From Theobroma cacao (Eukaryota; Streptophyta; Magnoliopsida; Malvales; Malvaceae): a stretch of DNA of 64,000 nt. This document shows, one piece after another, positions 46,641 through 59,694 of this stretch. The notes under the pieces are model-generated. The model saw only the letters and a program-made list of their open reading frames with translations, was not told where the DNA came from and did no database searches. How positions within the stretch are numbered: the stretch's first letter is position 1; every line of letters begins with the position of its first letter. The DNA is taken from NCBI RefSeq assembly GCF_000208745.1, contig NC_030851.1, forward strand, positions 20,568,459-20,632,458, given 5' to 3'. The position numbers and the translations under genes were made by a program.

Positions 46641-46855
46641 TGTTTTTGAAAGGAAAAACAAAACTTTACAGCTTAATCATACAAGCGAGGCCGACGGCCA
46701 TAACATCATTCATCAACAAATTCCAAGCTCCAACAAGAGGAAAATCAGAACTAATGAATTCTTCAACCAAAGAAAAACCTTTGTTAGCCATCAAGTCAAC
46801 CAAAGCATTACTTTCTTGGAAGATCGTGGAATCCTACCTTGCAACTAAAAGATAA
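46641..46855 (-). pseudogene. Possible LINE RNase H-like tail fragment
   Basis: The minus strand from about 46,850 reads STIFQESNALVDLMANKGFS and then a block with ISSDFPLVGAWNLL. This resembles the C-terminal end of RNase H domains in plant LINE-type polyproteins (REAN..AD.LAN.G pattern). It is only about 70 codons long with no neighbouring domain, so the identity is uncertain. Confidence 0.3.
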
Positions 46856-47684
46856 AGAGTATTCACTAAACTTGTTGAGGTAAAGATTTAGAGATTTTGT
46901 GAATGATTTTAAACATTATTTGGTTTAGGAATATACTTTAAATGGTTTCAACTGAGTTTTGGGAAAGTTGAAATTCAAATGGGACCAAAAGACTTTATTT
47001 TTTTGCTTTAAATAGCATTTTGGAGCCAAGGTATTGAGACTTGGCTAAGGAATATCGATACTTGATTCATGGGATGAATAAAGTCTTGAAACTTTATAGG
47101 AGGTCTCGAGACATGCTATCTAGAAAAGCAAGTATCGAGATTTTGGTTGAAAAACCCCAAATAGAACCATTCTATTTCAAAAGTATAACTTAAACCCAAG
47201 GTATCAATACTTTAGTGTCAGACTTCAAAAAATAAAGGATAAACTTGTATTTTCAACCCTCAAACTATAAATAAGGCTCAAATTTCAAGACCTAGCCATC
47301 TTTTCATTTTTTTTCAACTAAACTAAAGTTAGAAATATAAACAACAAATTTAAATAGGGAATAGACAAAGATTGGTTGAAGATTTTCACTCAAGGTTTGA
47401 TTAGAATATGATTTATGGTGTTAGAAACCTTATTGATACTCGTTTAAATGTTGCTACGCACAGTGAAAAAGTTAGCATCTTAGGAGAAGTCGAGTTCTCG
47501 TTGAAAGTTGAGGAAAGGTTTGTATGCTCCATAAAGATGAATGGATATACCACTTTTAAACTATTTTGGTCTATAAAACTAAAAGCATGATTTGATAAGT
47601 TACTTGGTTGATATGATTTCTATAACCACTTTATAAATGAAAATGTGTTTGTTATTGATCCCATGTTTTGAAAGAATTTACAAA

Positions 47685-47724
<40 letters not shown>

Positions 47725-47908
47725 TATATACGTAAACATTCTATTATGTATTAGTTTTCAACAAGGAAAGGCAAGTCTTTTCAAATATGTTAAACCAAAC
47801 CACCGTTTCAATAAGATATGTATGGATTACATGAAGTATATTGATTTATAATATGCATGTGATGATGTTTCTACATATTACATGAGATAAGCATGTATGT
47901 ATGCTTAA
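46856..47908. other. Unassigned repeat-like region
   Basis: About 1 kb without recognised coding. Several GTATCGAGA / TATCGATACTT-like words recur between 47,025 and 47,215, as seen in some plant LTRs. A TA microsatellite lies at about 47,687-47,722. The plus-strand frame at 47,408-47,590 has no family features. Confidence 0.4.
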
Positions 47909-48523
47909 TGTCACGACTCGTCCCGAGCCATGACTGGCTTGAGGACCTGATAAAGGTAATCCACCAAGCCCACGTAAGCTTGATACATCTTTATCATCAC
48001 TTGACTTATCATTAAAAGACTTAATTAACATTGAGTTTTCAACTTGAAGAAACAAAAAGCAAACATCTCTCAGCTCAATATTCACTTACAAGGAAGATAC
48101 GGCTGACTATACATGCTGAAATGTCGAGAAACTTGAAGAAATCAAAGCACCAATCGATCTTAAGGTTGAAAACACGAAAATATTGAAAACTTGAGAAGCT
48201 TTAATTGATCCTATAGCTTCACCAGTCGATCTTATGGCAAATTGCACACAAATTTATAAAGAAAAGCTTCATTCGTCGATTTTATGGCAAAGGGCAATCA
48301 ATTTAGGGCAAAATACACAAGATCCTTGAAGAAAATAGCCCTAGTCGATCCTAAAAAGAGGTCTAGTTGACCTTAAAGAAGAAAACTTGAAAGTGACAAA
48401 CTTTCTAGTAGAGGATTGATTAGAGAACACTTGTATTTGTTAGTAGTATTAACTCAATAGGTAAGTAACAACAATGTCCAAGAAGGGTGAATTGGACTTT
48501 AAAAAATTTGGAGAATGAAAACT
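47909..48523 (-). repeat. LTR 3'-end fragment
   Basis: It begins TGTCACGACTCGTCCCGAGCC, the minus-strand counterpart of the 3' ends of the X/Y/G LTRs (GGG.CATGACTGG, AAGCCCACGTAAGC block). About 600 bp follow with repeated GTCGATCTTATGG-type words (48,150-48,365). No far end or TSD was found. Confidence 0.5.
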
Positions 48524-48988
48524 GTCATGGCCTAAATTCGAGGGTCTGTGATCGGTGTACGAGCCCAGCAGGCAAGCTCACTAGACCCGAGTAAGGCTTA
48601 GAGTTCAAATTACATAACACATAGCCAAGGGGTTAATAATAAAATATTTGTAACAATTCAAATATATTACATTATCCCTGGCTCACAATCCATACAATTA
48701 TACATAAGGCCATACATTGGCCATCAAATTGGGTTTGTACATAAGAACCTTTATAGAATTAAAATGTCACATCGTGCCTGACACATTTTACATCTAATCA
48801 GACATGAAGGCGAAAGGCCCACATAGATTCAGCGGAGTGACACATGGGGAGGGAACCCTACCGGATGCGAATTACGTGTCCGTCCAATTGACGATACTTA
48901 CCACATAATCCCATAACTTCTCTTATCTGCACATGGTACAACAGACGGGTGAGTCATCTACTTAGTGAAAGGATGCTATCACAACATA

Positions 48989-49019
<31 letters not shown>

Positions 49020-49640
49020 TATATCTAGGCTCATCTAGCCATAATATATTCATATTTAAACATTTCCAACTCAAGGTGCAAAGATCATCCTAATGTCTTA
49101 CATGCACAACTCATCATGTTAAGTCTTGCCAGATCACATCTCAACTGCATGTCATATCCACAATTTACAAATTTTGTGTCCTCACATCAAATCATATCAA
49201 ATCAAGGCTTACCATTAAAGCCATTGCCATCAAACTAAGCTTCAAAGGCACACCTTAGTTGCTAAGCACAACCTCAAGTATCATTCATAGTCAGCCACCA
49301 TAATTTCATATTCAAATCAAACCATGCCATACTCAATGCATGTCATCATAGTCAAATGAAATCAAATGAGTGGTCCTACCCTGGACACAGTTAGATCACA
49401 CATGGTGGCCAACCAGCGGAGAATCAGATCATGCTCAAGGCAAAAGTCGCTAACGGAGAAACAAATTACACACGTGCCGAAGCAACAGGTGGAGAACAGA
49501 TCATGCAGGTGCCATAACAACGGACGAAGGATCAAATCATCGACCGCAGTAAACTCCCGATGTGGGCATCACCCGGAGTAATCTCAACGGATGGCATCAA
49601 AGCATTATAGATAGGAATCACAAGCTGGATTAGTGCCACT
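48524..49640 (-). repeat. X-like LTR fragment (L1)
   Basis: It begins TGTCATGGCCTAAATTCGAGGG and has the standard X order: GCGGAGTGACAC block (48,832), GGGTGAGTCATCTACTTAG block (48,948), TA microsatellite (48,995-49,020), then an imperfect minisatellite of about 36 bp (49,400-49,560, units starting GGAGAA). The right end is judged by a change of sequence character near 49,640. No TSD was found. Confidence 0.55.
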
Positions 49641-50910
49641 ATAACAACCCTATTCCTGATCATTACCAGCGTCCAAGACTTGCGGGAGAACCCGCCAAAT
49701 CCCGAACAAGCTTTAGTTGAGATTCTTGTTAACTAAATCGAACATTTTAATGCGTAAAGTAATCAACTCAGATTTCCTTATAACGGTCCACGTTGTGACG
49801 ACTATTAAAAATTCTACCGACTTGTATAAATATGATTATTTACTTAAATCGAATAAGAAATTTCAATTAATATCGGTAAATAGATATCAATCTCCAAATC
49901 TAACAAATTTTAAAATACATTCAAACATCACACTTAGTATTCGATACACAACATCAAGGTTGTTTGGTGATACAATTATGATAAACTAATTTTTTTTATA
50001 CAACCAACCATCCTACATAAACATGAACTCTATGTAGCGGAGCGACTCGGAGTGGAAGTCTAAGAGATGCCATTACTTACGTCGCAACGAGTCAAAATAT
50101 GCTGAGGCAATACACGCGAGCTGATCATTTATCTGTAACAAAGGGGAAAATAAGGGGGGTGAGTATCATAGACTCAGTGATCATCGACTTTGTGAGCAGG
50201 GCGTAGATGGGAAATAAGCCAAGGATAAAAAATTTGAATATTAAAAACATATGAATATATAAACAATTTAAACTCAAATGGAGCATTTGTGCCTTACATA
50301 AATACCAAAGAATTGTGATGTAAAGTAACCACTTCATGTAATATATTAAAACCAGTGCAATTAAAATATTTCTACTGTCGAAATCATTTAATGTTCTTTA
50401 CTCAAAATCAAACTAACATAAGCACGCATGCTCTTGTAAAATCAAGCAATGTCAATGCTTATACACAATCATATGAACAAACTCATACTTGAGGTATCAA
50501 ACACAAAGCCATCGTATAAATAAGGGAGTTGCCAAAAAACTGGTATTTCTCACCATGCGAAAGAATACGTATTTGAAAACCCAGAGAGATATCACTCCCG
50601 AGTAGGTAATCATAAATAATCAACCTATGGACCCGCTTCCACATAATAACATTTGAGAGGCCCCCCTCCACCAGATTCCCACAACCATGGCAGTCCCAAC
50701 GATGTTGGCCGATATCGGAGAAATCATATGGTCACAACCACGTATATCAACTTGTGGCCTAGTCACGTATATTAACCCGTGGCTTTACCATGTATATATC
50801 ACAAACCGTGGTCTACCACTTCTAACAGCCTGTCGGTGACCTAAAGGTTCTCGAGATAAAGCTCACTTGTGCACAAGGGTCACAGTATTCTGATGTGACA
50901 TTCAACCTAC
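49641..50910 (-). repeat. Second X-like LTR segment (L2), left of Sire-C
   Basis: Starts near a TATAACAACCC end. It repeats the LTR order a second time: GCGGAGCGACTCGGAGTGGAAG block (50,037), GGGGGTGAGTATCATAGACT block (50,155), then an imperfect minisatellite (50,720-50,820, units with CACGTATAT..AAC..GTGG). It runs up to the TSD of Sire-C and probably continues at 54,836. The restart of the block order is the reason to separate it from L1. Confidence 0.5.
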
Positions 50911-51723
50911 TGTTGGCTTGTCATGACCCGGTACTCTCCTCGAGCCCGTGACAACTGTCGCGATGTCCCGATAGACATTCATTATCTGGAATGCCAACCA
51001 AAACCTCGTAAGGCTTTAATATCAGTTTTGTCACCTCCCTTGTGAGCAACAATTGCAAATATCATATTTTAAAAGATTATAAGCTATTTCCAAATCAAAA
51101 TAATAAAAAAATAATTTTCGTCTCTCGGGGGGTATTTTGGTCATTTTTTCTCAAATTTTTGAAACCAGCTAATAATGTAGTATGCAAGTGCAAAACACAT
51201 ATTTCATAATCAAAAATAAGTTTAGATGTCTAAAACATTCATTTAAAGTGAAATTATGACTATTTGAATATAATAAAAGTATTCAATAAAATATTCCATT
51301 TTCTTAGAAAAAAATTTTTAGAGAGATATCCGTAAATAATTTTTATAGTGTAAAAGCAAAATAAATTCATACATACTGTAATACAGATAATCAAGGTATG
51401 TAATTTAATTTACAATGACACGTGGGCCCCCCAAATGACAAAAGTGAACGAAGGTTGTGAACCTACGATTTTTGAGGAAGTAAAGCCAATTGTAGCCTTC
51501 GACGATATCAGCTATCTACAAACTATCCTGAGCTTGAAATGGGTGGAAAGGAGGGTGGTGAAATTATATAATCATAGTGAGTAAACAAACATCATCCAAA
51601 ATATCTAAAGTCGAGTAAATGGAGACGATTAAAATATTCCATCTCAATATGTATTTCATAACATAAATATTCATTTCATTTAAATAATCAACATGGCTTA
51701 TGAGTATCTTAAAAGCTTGGCTC

Positions 51724-52262
51724 NNNNNNNNNNNNNNNNNNNNNNNNNNNNNNNNNNNNNNNNNNNNNNNNNNNNNNNNNNNNNNNNNNNNNNNNNNNNN
51801 NNNNNNNNNNNNNNNNNNNNNNNNNNNNNNNNNNNNNNNNNNNNNNNNNNNNNNNNNNNNNNNNNNNNNNNNNNNNNNNNNNNNNNNNNNNNNNNNNNNN
51901 NNNNNNNNNNNNNNNNNNNNNNNNNNNNNNNNNNNNNNNNNNNNNNNNNNNNNNNNNNNNNNNNNNNNNNNNNNNNNNNNNNNNNNNNNNNNNNNNNNNN
52001 NNNNNNNNNNNNNNNNNNNNNNNNNNNNNNNNNNNNNNNNNNNNNNNNNNNNNNNNNNNNNNNNNNNNNNNNNNNNNNNNNNNNNNNNNNNNNNNNNNNN
52101 NNNNNNNNNNNNNNNNNNNNNNNNNNNNNNNNNNNNNNNNNNNNNNNNNNNNNNNNNNNNNNNNNNNNNNNNNNNNNNNNNNNNNNNNNNNNNNNNNNNN
52201 NNNNNNNNNNNNNNNNNNNNNNNNNNNNNNNNNNNNNNNNNNNNNNNNNNNNNNNNNNNNNN
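51724..52262. other. Assembly gap (539 N)
   Basis: Run of N. Reading frames that span it are artefacts. It hides the junction between the Gypsy LTR and the Sirevirus LTR end to its right. Confidence 0.99.
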
Positions 52263-52486
52263 TGGGTTGCAATACTTGATTGGGAAGATCAAGATAGTGG
52301 ATGTAGGTCAAGGGGACTGAATGTCCACTTCTCTTAACCTTCGCTTTACTTGGTGTTCTTTAACCTCAACAAGTTTTCAAATTTTCCATTTCAAATCATT
52401 CAAAAGTTTTTTAAACTCAAGAGCTACCTTCAAAATATTTTTTTAAGTGTTATTCAGCCCCCTCTAGTACTATATTGCGACCAACA
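52263..52486 (+). repeat. 3' end of another Sirevirus LTR (Sire-D)
   Basis: The CTTGATTGGGAAGATCAAGA block, GTGGATGTAGG, CCCCCTCTAGTAC and a terminal GCGACCAACA match the last 220 bp of the Sire-A, Sire-B and Sire-C LTRs. The start is in the gap. Confidence 0.8.
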
Positions 52487-52490
52487 AAAC

Positions 52491-53155
52491 AAGTATTGTC
52501 AAAATATTGGTGTAAATTTATAATATTTAACGTAAAAAGTCAATTAAGTAAAAAAAATATAATTTTTGTGAAAATTAAATATTTAAATTTATGTTATTGA
52601 GTTAAAAGTTTTTAACGGTTTACAAATTTTAATTTATAATGAAATAATAGTAAGGATAAAAATACATATAATGAAAATTCGCAATTGAAAAACCTTGACA
52701 TAAACTTGTAAGAAGTAATGTAAAAAATAATAAAAGTGGAACGAGCATTGTCAAAATATTGACGTAAATGTATGAAATTTAACATAACAAGTCAATTAAT
52801 TCAAAATAAATATATTTTTTTGGAAAATTAAACATTTAAATTGATATTGTTGAGATAAAAGTATAACATACAGTTTGTAGATTTTAATTTATAAATGAAT
52901 AATAATAAGGATAAAAATAATTATAGTGAAAATTAGCAATTGAAAAACCTTGATGTAAACCTATAAGAATTAACGTAAAAAATTATAAAGTTAAAACAAA
53001 CATTGTTAAAATATCGATGTAAATGCATTAAATTTAATATAACAAATCTATAAGTCAAAATAAATATAATTTTTTAAAAGTTAAAAATGTAAATGTATAT
53101 TCTTGTATTAAAATATTTAACGACTTACAAATTTTAATTTATAAAGGAAAATAAT
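52491..53155 (+). repeat. AT-rich tandem repeat, about 253-bp unit, 2.6 copies
   Basis: Units start at 52,491, 52,743 and 52,998 (periods 252 and 255). Each begins with a CATTGTCAAAATATTG-like word and carries GTAAATG.AT.AAATTTAA, TTACAAATTTTAATTTATAA and AGCAATTGAAAAACCTTGA-like blocks in the same order. The third unit is partial. There is no coding and no similarity to the LTR families around it. Confidence 0.85.
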
Positions 53156-54835
53156 AAAGAAATAAAAGCTTAACACTTGTCACCTTACCATTGTTCCATT
53201 TTTAAATACTTAACTATTAAGCTTTCTTTCTCCACCACATAAAATCCTTCAATTATCCATAATAATAATGGGTGAAATTCATGTGTTGGACAAGTGTTGG
53301 GTGGTGTAAAATTACAATTTTACCCATGGGGTGGCAAAATGACTATTTTGCCCTTATCCTCGAAAAAACGTCGAAATTAAAATTCTTCACTTCTCAAACT
53401 CAAATTATACTCCTACTGATCAATCTTAGTCAAAAATTTCATCCAACACTCACATCTTAACCTCGAGTAGCAAAATGACTATTTTGCCCTTAAGTCATGA
53501 AAATTCTAATTTGACTCTAAATTGGTTCTCGAACTCTGAATCACCATATTAAATCATTTTGGGAATTTAAAATTCTAAAGTTCATCTTAAAATCTTTATT
53601 TGGTCTAGTTCAAGGCTTAATTCAACTTAGTTGCATCACTAGGTACACTACCGACTTTTAACGATTTTTCTGGGCTTTCTAAGTATGCAAGCATTCTGTC
53701 AATCACATGAATGACATGGCTAATATTTTATAAAGTCGAGCTTTACATGGCTCCATTAGTTTTTGATGATAATAAAACATTCCCATTTCATTTGTGTCTA
53801 ATATTTCTAATTGAGTGTGCAGGACAAAATTTGTATGCAAATATTTAATCAATAATTCAAATGCACATATCAAAGAGCATAGAAATAAGGAAATCACAAT
53901 TGATCAACAAGACAGAAGCCTCTTAGTCGATTAATGAAGAGTTAGTAAGCTAAGATTTAAATCAAAAGTTGACGGGCTGAAGAGTATTGAGAAACAGAAC
54001 CAACTTAGTCAACCAAGGAATAAGTTAGTCGACTAAGTGCACACTACTAGAACTACCTAAAATTGGGACCAGAAGATAGAGACGACTTAGTCGACTAAGA
54101 TATTGGTTAGTCAACTAAGAGCATTCTACTAGAAAATTTTGAATTATGCACTAGAAGACAGATTAACGGCCAGAATTGCTACCAAACTGTTCCCAACGAT
54201 AAAAAACTGTCTAACTCACATCAGAGTTGATTTTCCAAGTATAAAAGAGGGTTCCAATGGCTAGAAATAAAGATGAAGGCTGCCAAGAACACACAACAAA
54301 GAGCTGAAAAACCAGAAAACAGCTATTGCTCATTGACTGCACTCAACTCCCATCTTTGTAATTGTGATCTGCACTTCATTTGTACCACTTAGATCAACCT
54401 TGTGATCATAGGTACACTCTTTTTACTTATTTTCTTGTATTCTTAGAGTGAGAGAGTAACTCTAAGGGATTGATTCAAGCTAGAATTGCTTGATTGGGTA
54501 TAGGTTCTAACTTAGCCTTGAAAAGTTAGGTGTTGAATTTTAGTTGATCTCGGTAAAAACTATTGTGAAAGGTTTTAGCTAAGCTTGGTAAAAGCCATTG
54601 TAAAGCTTGGTGAAAGTTTGTGAATTTCACCTTTAATAGTGGATTGATTTGCAAAATCCTTGGTTGAATAATCAAGGCAGTGGATGTAGGTCTTGGACTG
54701 AACCACTCTAAATTCCTGCACATTATCTACTTTATTTTTATTTTCATTGCTTTTTAAATTAGTTTCTCATCTTGCCAAGAGCCAAAAAGTGCTATTCACC
54801 CCCCTTTAGCACATTTATTTGGGACCAACACCTAC

Positions 54836-57313
54836 TCTTGAATCTCTCAATTTGACAAAACCATTTATAACCAAATTTGGGTTTTTAAAAGTTTATTACC
54901 AACCCATTTCAAAAACAAACCATGGCAACTTTATAAATCTGTTCTTAAGAATTCACAATGTAAAACCTTTGCATGAGGTTTAAGTATTAAATCAAGCATG
55001 GTGAACATAAAGCTTATTCATGAATGCACATCATAAAGACAAGTAAGGCACGTTTTGACATTAACCTTGGTAAAGAGCTTGTTTCTTGATTTCTAAAACC
55101 TTTTACATATACAGCTTATATATATACAAAACATTTAAAAACATGGCATCCACAAGTGCCTAGCATTCTACCAACATAAGCTATCCACAATTGCAAATAC
55201 AATCCAATTGCTAATCAATTTAGAAATCGCCTATCAAAACTAATAACTCATACTATCCATAATTGCATTTAAAGAAAACTGGCAACGTTTATTACATGTA
55301 TATCATTATATAATTTATGAAACTTTTAAAAATAGACACCCCCTACTCATCTCATAGTAGCGGAATGCTACTTGGCCATTGATTGAGTGTGTCTCTAGCT
55401 ACTTTTACTTGCCAGTCACCCATCACCTCCTCTGGTACACCACCATGGTAATCTTTCCTCACTTATACACTTCCTAGCAGGAAATTAAACTTAATATACT
55501 TAGTGAACGTCACCACAATTCGGCTCATATTTGCTACCCTATATACTATATTCTTAGTTCTCTTTATTTTCAAGAATCCCTCACAATAGTCAACCTCTCT
55601 CATTATGTCTACTTCCGTGTTTATATTCAATTGTACACATGTACGGGTAGCACCTTAATCAATGAATCTTTAATCTAAATTCACATTTTTCACCCTTATC
55701 ATTCACAATAATCTAACATGCAATCTATAAACTTTCAACTAACCAATCCAATATAACATAGCATACCCACATTGCATGCTTACCTTCCAATTTACCTTGA
55801 ATTCCACATGCGACTTAATAACTCCTCAAATCCTCAGTCACCATTGCTTGCATAATTCTTTAGATTATAAATACCGGCAACTTATTTATGACTTTAGCAA
55901 ATATATTAATCTTTTCTAAGGATATTTATCAAGTTCAACCATCATTTTTGCACCAATAACCTAGCATATGGTAGCAACTATAAATTTACTTCCATCAAGC
56001 ATTTTCTAAGTCCACATGCACCATAATTTACTTTTACATGCTGCCACAAGAACAAATAATCAATACATATCTCATTTTTCTTTTCTACTTGTGATTTTGA
56101 GGTTACAATGCTTACCCACCACTTAATCTAGCTCAAAATCACCACGCATTCCAAGATTCTTCTACACGCATGCCTCGGGTTCCTTAGATATTTATTGATC
56201 CTTGCTACCACAAACAAAACCTCACATCATAATTGGTTCAAACTATATGCTTTCAAACAAAACATCAATTTCTACCTTCCTTACCTTGAAATCCACAAGG
56301 CAAACCACCAAAGTCTTTTCAACCTCATCAATGGTGTGTGGGTGGGGAGGAAAACCTCTCAGTTTTCTCTTTTCTCCTCCAAGGCCAAGCCTTATTCGAG
56401 CTTTTCTCTTCTTTTTTTCTTTTCTTTCTTTCCTTTCTTCTTTCTTCCTTTCTCTCTCTTAGGGTTTAGTTAAGATGAAAAATGAGGTTGAGAGTTGTGG
56501 GTTGGGTGAATAAAGGGGTAAGAGAATGGAGAAGTAAGAAAAGAAAAGAAAGAAGAAGAAAAAACTTGATTTTTATGGTGAAGAAAGGAAAATGGTGTGG
56601 GAGGAAGAAGATGGAGAATAAAATGCCTTTTGGAGAAGATAAGGATCAGCCATGGATAAGGAAGAAAAGAGCCAAAGCTTCCTTTGGAAGCTTTGACCAA
56701 GCTCATGGAAAAATTAACATTTTGGCCTCCAAGTTTCTCCCTTTTTTTTATTTTAATTTAGTCTTCCCAATAATCTTTTAATTACAATTTCCTTATATTT
56801 TTCTTCCTTTACATATGTACAAACAAAATATAAAGTTTTCACTTTAACGCGATATCACAATAATATTTAAATATAATTTACTCGCGCTAGCTTTATTTAA
56901 TAAAGACACGCAGGCCCCACTAACGTCATTTTTCTCTGAAATTCCCTCACTATTCTTCTCTCCCACTTAGATGGACCATATACTCCTCCTTCAAGAGTAA
57001 TTTCGACATCAAATAAAATATTAATATTTTAATATTATTTTATTAATAAAATATTCTTTTATTCCAAGATTTTTCACATATCTCTTTAGAACCCAAAATG
57101 TCTTATTATGCCTCGATTCACTTCTGAATCACTTTTTATCTCGCTAATTCATCTTCAATAAAAATATTATTATTTCCTCGCGTGCAAAATATTTTACTTT
57201 AGAATATTCCTTTCACCCACCACTGCTCTTTGACACTTAAATCCACATCAATTTGCCCTTTGTCTTATCGATACGGTTATGTTGACTACTATACGGGGGT
57301 TCGGGGTATCACA
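54836..57313 (-). repeat. X-like LTR, 5' part (right of Sire-C)
   Basis: It continues the X-type LTR: homologous to the reverse complement of 61,000-64,000 (window-end X LTR), for example the GACAAAACCATTTATAACC block at 54,855, and to 21,100-22,941. It ends GGGGTATCACA at 57,313, i.e. TGTGATACCCCG on its own strand. The flank after the end is GAATG; I found no convincing partner, so the far boundary (L1 or L2) is unsettled. Frames at 56,195-56,781 come from low-complexity sequence. Confidence 0.7.
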
Positions 57314-58011
57314 GAATGATACCTATATTTTTCCTTAAGTTAATGATTGATAGATCATGGAGTTGGTACACTATGGGAAATCATGGAGTTGGTACACTTT
57401 ATCTCTAGTAGTAATTATATTTATTTTGTTTTCATCATTTGAAATTGATTTTCGTAAGTTAGTTTCTTTTCTATGTCTTGCTCAAGGACTAGCAAAATCT
57501 TAAGTTTGAGGGTGCAATAACTCTGATATAGAGTTATTTAGGCTTAATTTTGATAATAATTTAGCTTAGTACTTGTGATAATGCATAGAAATTAGTCATT
57601 TTTAGTTAAATTATTTAAGTTGATTAATTTAGGCTAGTCAACCTAATCTTAGTTAATTTTATACTTAATTTGGTGTTAATGTGATTAAGATAAGTTGTTG
57701 ATTTATTCATGCTTTTGTAGGTGTTTAATGAAGGAAGAATTTTAATGGAAGAAGGAGAGCAATTTCAAGGTGAAAACCTCCAATGTACATGTTTCGATAT
57801 TTCGATCATAACTTTCTCTACAGAACTCCAAATGAGATGATTCTTGACTATTGGAAAGCTAAGAGAAAAAGCTACAACTTTCATCTTCATCACTTCACCC
57901 AATTTGGCCTGAAAAACAGTTAAAAATCTTGTCGAAGTTGAAACACTACAATAGTCCTAGAGTAATTATAATTTTTGCTAATTAATTGGTTGAGGTCGTG
58001 GCTTTGGTGGA
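57314..58011 (+). repeat. Tat/Athila-like Gypsy 3' end: polypurine tract and LTR start
   Basis: A CTCAAGGACTAGCAAAATC block, AAGTTTGAGGG tract (57,502-57,512) and TGCAATAACTCTGATATAGA (from 57,513) are the usual polypurine tract and LTR start of Tat/Athila-type Gypsy elements. The LTR goes on with CGATCATAACTTTCTCTACA and CCAAATGAGATGATTC blocks and is cut at 58,011 by the X LTR. A short tandem duplication of about 26 bp lies at about 57,355-57,400 (ATCATGGAGTTGGTACACT twice). Confidence 0.65.
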
Positions 58012-58974
58012 TGTATCACCTTGTACCCTCGTATTGTCATGACCCAAATTTCGGGCCATGACCGGCGCAAGGGTCCAATGGACGTAATCCACTAAACCCA
58101 AGCAAGCCTATTATTTATCTTACTTATAATTCCATCTAATATCACTAAGTTATATTTCATAACTTTGAATCAAAATAGTGATATACATTACCAACTCGTA
58201 CTAGCATTACTCCTTAAAAATTTACATACAATGTCTACAACATGTATTCTAATAATTTACATTAAGTTCGTCTATACAAAACAAAATAGCACTCGACTTC
58301 CAGCGGAGTGACTCGGATGAATATACAGATACCGAATGCCAAGACAGCTACCAAAAGGTGGACACAGGTCTACAAGGACACCTCGTCCTAGTTACCGGCT
58401 GCCTCGTGATCTGAAAACATGAATTTGAAAATGGTGAGTATAAACCCAGTGAGTGAACAAGGAAGGGAACAAGCAACAACAACAAGGGAGAATTTAAAGT
58501 CATGATGCACTTGTTTCAAAACAATGCAATTTAGTTCCATTCATATTAAAAACCCCTCATTTTAAACTTAACTCATTTTGTCCTAAATGTTGAAGTCCAT
58601 GCTCAAATATGGTAGCAAAGAAGTGAAAAATAGGGCAGCAATTAGACAAGATAGGAGACAAAACAGAAAGTTTTTCGCTGCAGCGAGAACTAGTTTTGGT
58701 GAAAGGTCTTTAAACCCGAGAGTTTCTCGTTGCAGCGAGCATGACTTTCGCTGCAGCAAAAACAGAGCAACAAGAGAAACATTTTCCCTTACTCAACAAA
58801 AAGCCATCTTGCTAAACTAACTAAATCAACATAAAACTCATGAAAATTCTCAAAGTACAATGTGTCAAATTTCACATATATGTCAACCATATATCACATT
58901 CATGAGCTTTCATTTCATAAATTTAGATATGCATAATTACATAGAAAAACATCAATATCATCATAATCACTTCC

Positions 58975-59095
58975 GGCTCATGTACATCCCCCCACATCAT
59001 GCACATAGCCAGCACCATCATGTGCACCCCCTACATCGTGCACAATCAGTGCTATTGTGTACATCCCCCCACATCGTGCACACGGGCACTATCAT
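58975..59095 (-). repeat. Minisatellite in the Y LTR
   Basis: About three imperfect units of 36-40 bp with GTACATCCCCCCACATCGTG-type cores, matching the arrays in the X LTRs at 20,788 and (opposite strand) 34,263. Confidence 0.78.
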
Positions 59096-59349
59096 CATCT
59101 ATCTCTCACGCCACCACCATCACCGGCACGTGCATTCTCCACCTCGTGCACACACACGGTTACAGTCATTATATACAATATCATTCATCATGCACAATAC
59201 ACACATATATATATCATCATAATACAATAGTGCATGAATCCATAGCAATCACATATTACAACATAAAACCATTTTTCAAAAGCTTGTTCCCAAGGCACTT
59301 GTTTTTATGAAAAACTTGATAATTCATTCAAATGGGTGGCAATTACATT

Positions 59350-59694
59350 NNNNNNNNNNNNNNNNNNNNNNNNNNNNNNNNNNNNNNNNNNNNNNNNNNN
59401 NNNNNNNNNNNNNNNNNNNNNNNNNNNNNNNNNNNNNNNNNNNNNNNNNNNNNNNNNNNNNNNNNNNNNNNNNNNNNNNNNNNNNNNNNNNNNNNNNNNN
59501 NNNNNNNNNNNNNNNNNNNNNNNNNNNNNNNNNNNNNNNNNNNNNNNNNNNNNNNNNNNNNNNNNNNNNNNNNNNNNNNNNNNNNNNNNNNNNNNNNNNN
59601 NNNNNNNNNNNNNNNNNNNNNNNNNNNNNNNNNNNNNNNNNNNNNNNNNNNNNNNNNNNNNNNNNNNNNNNNNNNNNNNNNNNNNNNNNNNNNN
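59350..59694. other. Assembly gap (345 N)
   Basis: Run of N inside the Y LTR. All long frames across it are artefacts. Confidence 0.99.

Larger units (their letters stand above)
50919..53747 (-). mobile_element. Gypsy-type (family G) solo LTR inside Sire-C, itself interrupted
   Basis: Plus-strand ends TGTCATGACCC at 50,919 and ...GAGCTTTACA at 53,747, with a perfect TSD TGGCT (50,914-50,918 and 53,748-53,752). The outer parts (50,919-51,723 and about 53,160-53,747) match the family G LTRs. The middle holds an assembly gap, a Sirevirus LTR end and a tandem repeat. Confidence 0.85.
50911..54830 (+). mobile_element. Sirevirus solo LTR (Sire-C) with nested insertions
   Basis: It starts TGTTGGCT at 50,911, is interrupted at once by a Gypsy LTR, resumes TGGCTCCATTAG at 53,748 and ends GGGACCAACA at 54,830. 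The perfect TSD CCTAC is at 50,906-50,910 and 54,831-54,835. Net length is about 1.09 kb. It carries perfect TTAGTCGACTAA palindromes at 54,025-54,036 and 54,087-54,098. Confidence 0.9.

Noticed and set aside
48514..48523. GAATG before L1 as the TSD partner of GAATG after 57,313
   Set aside because: The word lies five bases away from the LTR end at 48,524 and the directly adjacent five bases (AAAAC) do not match, so the pairing is not supported.
51564..52337. Long frames of 200-242 codons on both strands
   Set aside because: They span the N gap and are artefacts.
56195..56781. Overlapping frames on both strands up to 99 codons
   Set aside because: Low-complexity T/C- and A/G-rich sequence inside an X-type LTR; no family features, and similar polypyrimidine stretches occur at the homologous place near 22,060-22,210.
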